DNA of 64,000 nt, from NCBI GenBank assembly GCA_964350945.1, contig CAYGLF010000001.1, positions 1 through 64,000 of the forward strand, given 5' to 3'. Shown one piece after another: positions 58,203-64,000 of this stretch. The notes beneath the pieces are model-generated. The model did not search any database, was not told the origin of the DNA, and saw nothing but the letters and a program-made list of their open reading frames with translations. Position 1 is the stretch's first letter. The number at the start of each line of letters is the position of its first letter. This DNA comes from CAYGLF01 sp964350945 (GTDB taxonomy: Bacteria > Chlamydiota > Chlamydiia > Chlamydiales > JAAZZY01). The translations under genes were made by a program, and so were the position numbers.

Positions 58203-61108
58203 TCTGCAATAGCACACTCTAAGTTTTCATTTGAAGAAGACAACAACCCCACCGCCTCATGTACATCACAGTTCTTTTTGAGCATGATAGAAACTATCTT
58301 TGTAGGAGATGGAATATATCTTTTCAGTTGTTTTTCACTCAGTTCTTTATATTTATTTACTCGAGTAATGTAATCATATAGCATCTCATAATCTAAAGCA
58401 TCTTTTGGCATTCCAGCCATATTTAAAACTTTTTGAGTCGTTCGAATAGATCGATCAACCAATTTATTGTTTAAAGGAAAAACATCAACCATCGCATTGC
58501 CCATGATTTTATTCATCGAAAGCATCGCAGACATACTGTTAAGATTCATAATTTGTTTTAGTGTTAAGGTGCTAACCACTCCAAGTGGATCCTTTACAAT
58601 ATCTTCTAAAACAATGGCAGCATCACATTTGGAAACAAAACGAGCAAAAGATTTAGGTACTGGATGCTTTTTTTCTTGAATTGCAATGATAGCAATCTGC
58701 GCGCCCTGCTTCTTTTTTTGCTCCATCTCATTGAAAAGCTGTTGCAGCTTAGCAATCCCCTCATGAGATTTAAACACTCCAATTAAGATATTTCCCTTCT
58801 CTTTAAATCTAGATTCAAAATCTCCATAGCCCATACTATTTTTAGATATGAGAATATCTAAAGCATTTTCGTTATCTCGAGGTAAAATTTCCTTACATAG
58901 CATCGCTTCCCAAGCTTCTATATTCGTTTTTTTTCCAGATAAAAAAGTTCTAAATTCAGCTCTTTTAAGATGCCTCTCTTGATAACCCCGCGGAGGGTTG
59001 ATCGAAAAACAAGGCGATGTACCTACACAATCTGTAACTAGCTCACGTAAACAGTCATCATTTGATAAATAAGTCACATAACCCAACCCTGTTTCATCTT
59101 GCACTTTTCTTAAGTTTGCGTTGGGGTTTGCAAAAAGCTCTGCTTCCATCTTAACAAGCTTAGAGATCTCTGGAATCTTAAATTTTGTTTGTCCCCAAGC
59201 TTTTTTTACTGATAGCAGTAAATCAAGAGCCCTTGTTTGCACAGGAAATGGGCTCTGATAGACCATTTTATGAATCAAAGAATCGAGTAGAATCCCAATG
59301 GTTAACTCACAGACACACCCCCCCTGCATTCCCGTTGCACCCGCAATACTCTGTCTACCAACATCGATTAAGACAGGATATGCTTTGTTCGAGGTAAAGA
59401 GCTCTTTGGTTTTTTCAGGAACTTGAGAGCTGTTATGGAAGTAATAGACTTGACTTTGCGCCTTATAAGCTGCGTGGGCAGCTCCAATATTAAATTGTGC
59501 AGAGCCGCTTGAAGAAATCAAAATCACTGTATCATTGCGATTAAGCATAAAATTATTAAGGCTGTGATAACCTGCCATAAGGTGATCCTCTAAGTTCTCT
59601 TGACAGCGAACAAATGCTTTATTTCCTCCTGCCATCACTGGAATCACTTTATTTTCAAAATCAGGAGAAATATTTTTCCAAAAATTATTCCACTTTGCAG
59701 CAAGGTTAACAGCAATACGGCCACTAGATCCAGATCCTAGTAAAAAAATTCGACCATTTTCCTGAAGTTTCCCCATAATTTCTTCATGAAGTTTATCCAA
59801 ATGGGTGCGACTAAAGCTTTCAGCTCCTTCTAAAACACTGGCATCTAGTTGATGTAGCATTTCTATTGCTGCCATTGGATTCTTGTGAAAAATATTGCTT
59901 AAGTCCTTTGTCTGAATACATTCTTTTTCAGTGGATATATAACTGGTATCTAGTGTCGAAAATAGATTTGAAGGGCGCTCGTCTTGTAAAATAGGAAGAC
60001 GCTGTAATTGAGAGTAATAGGGACTTTTTTTATATTTTAATGCCTCCTTTACAACTAGAACTGGAATTGATAATTTACTGATGTTTATTAGAAGGGGTCT
60101 CTTTTTTTCTGAGAGTCTTAAAAGTGAACTAGACTTTAAGATCATGTCCACAAATTCTGATGATTTAGGGTCTCGAAAAAGACCACCTACCAAATAAATA
60201 TTTGGATTTAATACCGCCGATTTTGTAATAGCTTCCCCTAGTAAATTAGCAAGCTCATTCGCTGATTTTTCCACAATTATTTTAGCTGTAAGATCATTTT
60301 CCCAAGCACAGCGAAAAACAATGGGGGCCACAGACGCTAATTCTTTGGGAAGGAGTTGATTGGAATTTATTGGAATAATCAAATCCGACATATTCTTTAG
60401 GCCGAATTTCTTTTTAATTGCCGAAGTCATGTCTGTTCGAGTCCCATTGCAGTACTCATCTAAAATGGCAGCACGTATAGCTGTAAGGCCAATCGTGTAC
60501 CCACTGCCTTCATCTCCAATACGATACCCAAGTCCACCAAAACGTTTTACCCCCCCTTTACCTTTCATAAGACAAATAGAGCCTGTTCCCGCAATCAGGA
60601 CTCCACCTTCATCACCTACCAACTCAACAGCTAATCCTGCATCAGAGAAAATTCCTATACGTTTGCTATTAAAACAAAGCTCTTCTAACACTGAGCGTGC
60701 AAATTGCAAGCTCTGATCTCTTCCAATTCCCGCCCAGCTACCAATTAGGGCTGAATCTGGGATAATGGATGAAATAGACACTTTTGAGTCCGCTAAACAA
60801 ATGCCATCAAGAAGATCATCAACGACTTTCTTAAAGTTCTCTTCACCAAGTGCTGCTATATTACTAGAAGATCCTTCTGCTTGTAGTAACTCTTTATTCC
60901 CCTTTCTTAATTTAACCGTCTCTCCATTTGCATTTAAAATCTCTAAGCTTGTTTTAGAGCCTCCCCCTTCAATACAAAAGATATATTGGGCGCCATGGAT
61001 CAAATTACCAACCTTCTCTAGAGGTGCTGCAAAAGACTTTTGTGAAACACATACTACTAAGGCTAAACATAAAAAAGAAAAAAGACTATTTTTAAATGTA
61101 GAGAACAT
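58199..61108 (-). CDS. Exported BadF-type kinase fused to double-SIS MurQ/GKRP-like domain
   Basis: The 969-residue protein has a signal peptide (SFLCLALVVCVSQKSFAA). A BadF/GlcNAc-kinase domain (about 38-350) follows: FCIEGGGSKTSLEIL, FSDAGLAVELVG, GVLIAGTGSICLM, GLGYRIGDEGSGYTIG, YLVGGLF. A MurQ/GKRP-like region (about 385-960) comes next: GSGSSGRIAV, VMAGGNKAFVRCQENLED (MurQ AGG..A..R..E..ED), VILISSSGSAQFN, ATGMQGGCVCELTIGILLDSL, and a second SIS-like half. The length of the second part fits glucokinase-regulatory protein better than single-SIS MurQ. Together the domains would phosphorylate an amino sugar and cleave its lactyl ether, a peptidoglycan-recycling pair, but outside the cytosol. 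It is paralogous to the kinase at 20137. Confidence 0.82.
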   Translation of the reverse strand: MFSTFKNSLFSFLCLALVVCVSQKSFAAPLEKVGNLIHGAQYIFCIEGGGSKTSLEILNANGETVKLRKGNKELLQAEGSSSNIAALGEENFKKVVDDLLDGICLADSKVSISSIIPDSALIGSWAGIGRDQSLQFARSVLEELCFNSKRIGIFSDAGLAVELVGDEGGVLIAGTGSICLMKGKGGVKRFGGLGYRIGDEGSGYTIGLTAIRAAILDEYCNGTRTDMTSAIKKKFGLKNMSDLIIPINSNQLLPKELASVAPIVFRCAWENDLTAKIIVEKSANELANLLGEAITKSAVLNPNIYLVGGLFRDPKSSEFVDMILKSSSLLRLSEKKRPLLINISKLSIPVLVVKEALKYKKSPYYSQLQRLPILQDERPSNLFSTLDTSYISTEKECIQTKDLSNIFHKNPMAAIEMLHQLDASVLEGAESFSRTHLDKLHEEIMGKLQENGRIFLLGSGSSGRIAVNLAAKWNNFWKNISPDFENKVIPVMAGGNKAFVRCQENLEDHLMAGYHSLNNFMLNRNDTVILISSSGSAQFNIGAAHAAYKAQSQVYYFHNSSQVPEKTKELFTSNKAYPVLIDVGRQSIAGATGMQGGCVCELTIGILLDSLIHKMVYQSPFPVQTRALDLLLSVKKAWGQTKFKIPEISKLVKMEAELFANPNANLRKVQDETGLGYVTYLSNDDCLRELVTDCVGTSPCFSINPPRGYQERHLKRAEFRTFLSGKKTNIEAWEAMLCKEILPRDNENALDILISKNSMGYGDFESRFKEKGNILIGVFKSHEGIAKLQQLFNEMEQKKKQGAQIAIIAIQEKKHPVPKSFARFVSKCDAAIVLEDIVKDPLGVVSTLTLKQIMNLNSMSAMLSMNKIMGNAMVDVFPLNNKLVDRSIRTTQKVLNMAGMPKDALDYEMLYDYITRVNKYKELSEKQLKRYIPSPTKIVSIMLKKNCDVHEAVGLLSSSNENLECAIAD

Positions 61109-61255
61109 AACAACCCCAAAATATCTAAAAGAGTAATTTTAGACCTCGCAAGGAATAAGTAACAGTTTTTTCTTTTACATCGGCAAGTACAATCCCATGA
61201 AGAATATGCTTATCAAAAAAAAGGATAGGCCTATATTCTGGCTATAAAAAAGAAT

Positions 61256-61561
61256 GTGGCTCCAGCTATAACAGTGAATAAAAGTAGATCGCTAGAACAG
61301 AAAAAGAAAGAGGCCCTTTTAGACTTTCGAAGAATTCCTGGGGTGGGTCAACGGATTGCACTTGACCTGTGGGAGCTTGGCTATCGCTGCGTGGAAGACT
61401 TGAAAGACCTTGATCCGGAAGTAATCTACCAAAAGCTCAATGAACTCACTGGTGAAAAACACTGCCGCTGCATGCTATATGTATTCCGCTGCGCGGTTTA
61501 TTTTGCATCAGTTAAAAGCCACGCCCCTCATAAACTTAAGTGGTATCACTGGAAAGATTAA
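61256..61561 (+). CDS. Helix-hairpin-helix small protein (Cdd1/pathogenicity-locus family)
   Basis: The 101-residue protein has a single helix-hairpin-helix, FRRIPGVGQRIALDLWELGYRCVEDLKDLDPEVIYQKLNEL, then GEKHCRCMLYVFRCAVYFAS and a terminal WYHWKD. This matches the family called Pathogenicity locus/Cdd1, widespread and of unknown role, probably DNA-binding. The start is a GTG (61256), chosen as the longest; the exact start is uncertain. It is divergent from the kinase-SIS gene and convergent with the head-GIN gene, with a 4-base overlap. Confidence 0.8.
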   Translation: MAPAITVNKSRSLEQKKKEALLDFRRIPGVGQRIALDLWELGYRCVEDLKDLDPEVIYQKLNELTGEKHCRCMLYVFRCAVYFASVKSHAPHKLKWYHWKD

Positions 61562-62289
61562 TTCAATCCTAGCCCTTTTATTTTTCCAGAGCCGTATAAC
61601 TGGCTATGGATTGAGGGCTCTCCTTTAAAATAGAGATCACCGCAACCATAAATCTTTGCATTAAGCTCAGAGTTTACTTTTAAATAAACTTTTCCTATTC
61701 CATAAATTTCTACATTCGCAGAATCATTCATAAGCTCTTCTGCTTTGTAATTTCCAGCTCCGTGAATAAAAACATTTTGATGCGCTGCAAACCCAGAAAA
61801 TAACATATCTCCGGCACCCTGAATATCGACTTCAAGATTTGCGACATTAAGAGCAAAAACAGTCTTTCCTAATCCATAAGATGTTATTTTCAGGTTCTGA
61901 ACAGCAAGCTCATTCTCACCCATTAGGTGGACATTCCCATTAGTGTAGATTTCCGATATAGAAGGAGTCGTCAAGAAGACGCTTACTTTTCTGTAAATAA
62001 ACCTTTGACCAGGATTTACTTGCAACACAATCAACAGGCGATCATCGTCTTGCTGAACTTCAATTTGTTCTAGATAGATTGGATCCCCTTCTAGGCGCAG
62101 CGAAAGTTCTTTCCCTTGAGTTAAAAAAACGTTAAAAGAACCAGACAAAACCAATTCATTAAAAGGAGAAACTACATAATTCTCATAAGAAGATTCTTCA
62201 ACTATAGGCAAATCATTAGCAAATAAACCAACTGTGCACAGAGGAGAAAAAAAAGTAAAAAATAAAAAACGATAGAAAAAAAGCATCAA
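61558..62289 (-). CDS. Head-GIN-domain (DUF2807) exported protein
   Basis: The 243-residue protein has a signal peptide (MMLFFYRFLFFTFFSPLC...). A beta-helical head-GIN domain, also called DUF2807 or putative autotransporter adhesin head, follows. FNELVLSGSFNVFLTQGKELSLRLEGD is the family start. Repeated short turns include EIYTNGNVHLMGENE, DIQGAGDMLFSG, IHGAGNYKAEEL, IYGIGKVYLKV and IYGCGDLYFKG, each with a G-x-G. Family function is unknown; some sit in envelopes of Bacteroidetes. Secreted or periplasmic. Confidence 0.85.
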   Translation of the reverse strand: MMLFFYRFLFFTFFSPLCTVGLFANDLPIVEESSYENYVVSPFNELVLSGSFNVFLTQGKELSLRLEGDPIYLEQIEVQQDDDRLLIVLQVNPGQRFIYRKVSVFLTTPSISEIYTNGNVHLMGENELAVQNLKITSYGLGKTVFALNVANLEVDIQGAGDMLFSGFAAHQNVFIHGAGNYKAEELMNDSANVEIYGIGKVYLKVNSELNAKIYGCGDLYFKGEPSIHSQLYGSGKIKGLGLN

Positions 62290-62335
62290 AAAGTCCTTTT
62301 TTTTGACTGATTATAGCTTGAAAGGCTATTTAAAG

Positions 62336-62926
62336 CTATTTAGCATCTAAATTAACAAGGTGCTTTATCACATCCCATCTTAATTTCCAGCTTTCTTCAA
62401 ATGGAAGATTTAAATCATAGCACCATTTTTTAAATTTCTCTAAGTGGAGCTTTTGTTTGTAATCTCCCGCTTGATTGGGTTTCAAAGTTAAAACCTCCAA
62501 AGGACAATTTAGATCCAAAATATGCCTGATATCAAACCGTTTAGAAGTAACATCTATCAGGTTGTCTTTAAATTTCAGATAGCAGTGAGCTTCTAATATA
62601 TAAGAAAGATTTAGCTGAGTCATGTGATCTGCAAAATGAGGCACTTTATGGGGCATTAATTTAAAATAACCCACTTCAAGATAAATCTCTGGGCAGCCAT
62701 TTTCAAGAGCTAAGGCCGCTAAAAAAGCATGTTTGGAACTACAGGTTCCTTTTTTCTCCGTGCAAACTAATGAATAATTTTCAAGATCAGATATTCTTGC
62801 ATAGGTATAATTTTCAACCATTTCAAGAGCTTCATAGAAACTAGCAACCCCCTCTTGAATCAAAAGAGCACCCAATGGCTTGTTATCGTTCAGCAAAAAA
62901 TTTGGGCAATCAAATAATTTCTTCAT
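62336..62926 (-). CDS. Transglutaminase-like cysteine protein
   Basis: The start is set at ATG 62926; the longer in-frame start at 63004 would lie inside the tRNA-Tyr gene and is rejected. The 196-residue protein has a candidate Cys-His-Asp set: Cys62 in EKKGTCSSKHAFLAALALENG, His114 in YILEAHCYLKFK, and Asp125 in NLIDVTSK. The spacing and the GTCxxKH and E.H.Y....IDVT context match a transglutaminase/papain-fold hydrolase. It could be a peptidase, transglutaminase or deamidase. No signal peptide. Its family is not one I can name. It lies immediately next to the tRNA pair. Confidence 0.6.
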   Translation of the reverse strand: MKKLFDCPNFLLNDNKPLGALLIQEGVASFYEALEMVENYTYARISDLENYSLVCTEKKGTCSSKHAFLAALALENGCPEIYLEVGYFKLMPHKVPHFADHMTQLNLSYILEAHCYLKFKDNLIDVTSKRFDIRHILDLNCPLEVLTLKPNQAGDYKQKLHLEKFKKWCYDLNLPFEESWKLRWDVIKHLVNLDAK

Positions 62927-62948
62927 TTTATAAAAGGGAATGGGGAAA

Positions 62949-63031
62949 TGGGGGTAGCTGGATTTGAACCAGCGTAGACCGAAGTCGATGGATTTACAGT
63001 CCATTGCAATTAGCCGCTATGCGATACCCCC
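62949..63031 (-). tRNA. tRNA-Tyr(GUA)
   Basis: A class-II tRNA with a long variable arm on the minus strand: acceptor GGGGGTA/TACCCCC, anticodon loop CTGTAAA (GTA) and T-loop TTCAAAT. A longer start for the neighbouring cysteine-protein gene would read into it. Confidence 0.94.
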
Positions 63032-63039
63032 AGAAGGGA

Positions 63040-63112
63040 TGCTGGCAGTAGGAATTGAACCCACAACCGTCCGATTACAAGTCGGGTGCTCTACCAATTG
63101 AGCTATGCCAGC
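63040..63112 (-). tRNA. tRNA-Thr(UGU)
   Basis: Acceptor GCTGGCA/TGCCAGC, D-arm GCTC...GAGC, anticodon loop CTTGTAA (TGT) and T-loop TTCAATT. It is 8 bases from tRNA-Tyr and reads leftward into it, so the two are likely co-transcribed. A C-A mismatch closes the anticodon stem. Confidence 0.92.
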
Positions 63113-63182
63113 AAAATTTCAAGTAATCTAACAAACACTCATATTTGCTACAAGCTCAATTTTCAAAAAAGCAATTGTTCAA

Positions 63183-63211
63183 TTGACTTGCAAGGCTTAA
63201 AGGAATAAACT
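63183..63211 (+). promoter_or_regulatory. Candidate promoter of the TtcA-like gene
   Basis: TTGACT (63183-63188) and TAAACT (63206-63211) are separated by 17 bases; the gene start is at 63241. Confidence 0.5.
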
Positions 63212-63240
63212 CTATAGAAAAAAACACTGTTTAAATATAA

Positions 63241-63990
63241 ATGTTAACAATTCCAGTCGCACAGCCTCCCTGGAAAGCAACCGGTAGGCGTTTAGAGTCT
63301 ATGACAAGGAAAGCTCTTTATGACTACAGCCTTCTAGAAGGAGTAGACCATCTAGGGATTGCGTTAAGCGGGGGAAAAGACAGTCTAACACTCCTTTACC
63401 TGCTTTGCGCTATTAAGGGTCGAGGAATACAAGATTTTAAAATCACAGCATTTACCGTTACGGGTGAATTTTCTTGCGGAGCTTCTATCCAGGACTCTTA
63501 CTTAAATAAAATCTGCAAAGAATTAAATGTTGAGCTTGTTATGATTGAACAAAAACAATCCTTAGAAAAGTTAAGCTGCTACCCATGCTCTCGAGAGCGC
63601 CGGCGTTTAATTTTCCAAGAAATGAAACAGCGTGAGATCAAGACCATTGCTTTCGGTCATCATCGGGATGACTCAACGCTCACTCTTTTGATGAACTTAC
63701 TACACAAAGGAGAGTTTGCTTCAAACCTCCCAAAAATACACATGCAGCGCTATGGAGTCACTTTAATTCGCCCCCTCATTTTGATCAGCGAACAAGAAAT
63801 TATTACTTTTGCAAAGGACAATGGTTTTAACCGAATCATGTGCCGCTGCCCAGTAGGGCAAAATTCTATGAGAAAACAGACAGAGTCTCTATTACAATAT
63901 ATAGAAAAAACTTTTCCTCAAGCTAGATCTAATTTAGCCTTTTCAGGAAGGGTTTATGGCTCAGACAAAGCTAATAGACCTTTAACTTGA
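63241..63990 (+). CDS. ttcA: TtcA-like tRNA 2-thiocytidine synthetase (PP-loop ATPase)
   Basis: The 249-residue enzyme has the PP-loop motif GIALSGGKDSLTLLYLL near residue 42, CYPCSRERRRLIFQEM (CxxC) about residue 115, FGHHRDDSTLTLLMNLLHKGEF, and a third Cys region MCRCPVGQNSMRK near 200. TtcA adds sulfur to C32 of some tRNAs using a 4Fe-4S cluster held by three Cys; these Cys fit. The closest pattern is TtcA/TtuA group. The sulfur source could be the rhodanese at 57825 (inference). A few bases after the stop, an ATG at 63998 may begin the next gene. Confidence 0.85.
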   Translation: MLTIPVAQPPWKATGRRLESMTRKALYDYSLLEGVDHLGIALSGGKDSLTLLYLLCAIKGRGIQDFKITAFTVTGEFSCGASIQDSYLNKICKELNVELVMIEQKQSLEKLSCYPCSRERRRLIFQEMKQREIKTIAFGHHRDDSTLTLLMNLLHKGEFASNLPKIHMQRYGVTLIRPLILISEQEIITFAKDNGFNRIMCRCPVGQNSMRKQTESLLQYIEKTFPQARSNLAFSGRVYGSDKANRPLT

Positions 63991-64000
63991 GAAAACTATG

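Noticed and set aside
62927..63004. 26-residue N-terminal extension of the cysteine protein
   Set aside because: It reads through tRNA-Tyr, so it is a coding artefact.

Overview
This window comes from an environmental, amoeba- or protist-associated member of the Chlamydiota (Parachlamydiales-like), not from Chlamydiaceae proper. The DNA is AT-rich. Several gene neighbourhoods match the chlamydial arrangement: kdsB-pyrG-yqgF (30133-32923); a long PPi-type phosphofructokinase near waaA and leuS (36694-46124); and two DUF502 genes, two tiny conserved genes, ybeY and a CBS/CorC membrane protein (48509-51998). One tiny gene (50082-50237) belongs to a small basic protein family that I associate with Chlamydiae, Verrucomicrobia and relatives. 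No rRNA, CRISPR array, transposase or phage module was seen. Six tRNA genes are present, all on the minus strand: Met, fMet, Ile, Ala, Tyr and Thr.

Layout. 1-8004 is accessory: an endonuclease/exonuclease/phosphatase-fold (EEP) protein with a large insert, a SnoaL-hydrolase fusion, an AlkB-like dioxygenase, a deacylase-like protein with altered metal ligands, an MFS carrier, and a two-domain cysteine-rich protein with a Ser/Thr linker. 8199-12380 is a tripartite drug-efflux operon (outer-membrane factor, membrane-fusion protein, 14-TM MFS). 12662-21237 holds an exported SAMHD1-like HD protein, hypothetical proteins, an ABC-F ATPase, a nucleoside deoxyribosyltransferase-like protein, a protein with five exact 11-residue repeats, a GNAT protein and an exported BadF-type sugar kinase. 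21315-24388 is a tight four-gene operon. 24487-29841 contains bcp, umuDC with a palindromic candidate operator, and a TauE/SafE transporter.

30133-46124 is mostly core metabolism: Kdo activation (kdsB) and transfer (waaA), CTP synthesis, a Na+/carboxylate symporter next to serine deaminase, PPi-phosphofructokinase, an M20 peptidase and leuS. 46443-53461 is RNA and translation quality control (RNase R, YbeY, a SpoU methyltransferase) with conserved membrane proteins. 53683-63990 is mixed: an AIM24-like protein, an M91/NleD-like zinc protease candidate effector, a C-terminally short HemF, a SemiSWEET/zinc-ribbon fusion, a GT17-like protein, a rhodanese, an exported kinase fused to a double-SIS MurQ/GKRP-like region, a head-GIN-domain protein, a transglutaminase-like protein and a TtcA-like tRNA thiolation enzyme.

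Themes. (1) Three enzyme types that normally act in the cytosol (the HD nucleotide hydrolase and two BadF-type kinases) carry N-terminal Sec signals. (2) Several genes look like host-interaction candidates: EEP fold, M91 protease, 11-mer repeat protein, cysteine-rich repeat protein and GT17-like protein. (3) Distant paralogue pairs recur: the two BadF kinases, two DUF2608 HAD proteins, two HSL-type hydrolases, two DUF502 proteins, and an unnamed pair of small exported or anchored proteins at 24487 and 41514. All functional statements rest on motif reading by eye; no database search was run.
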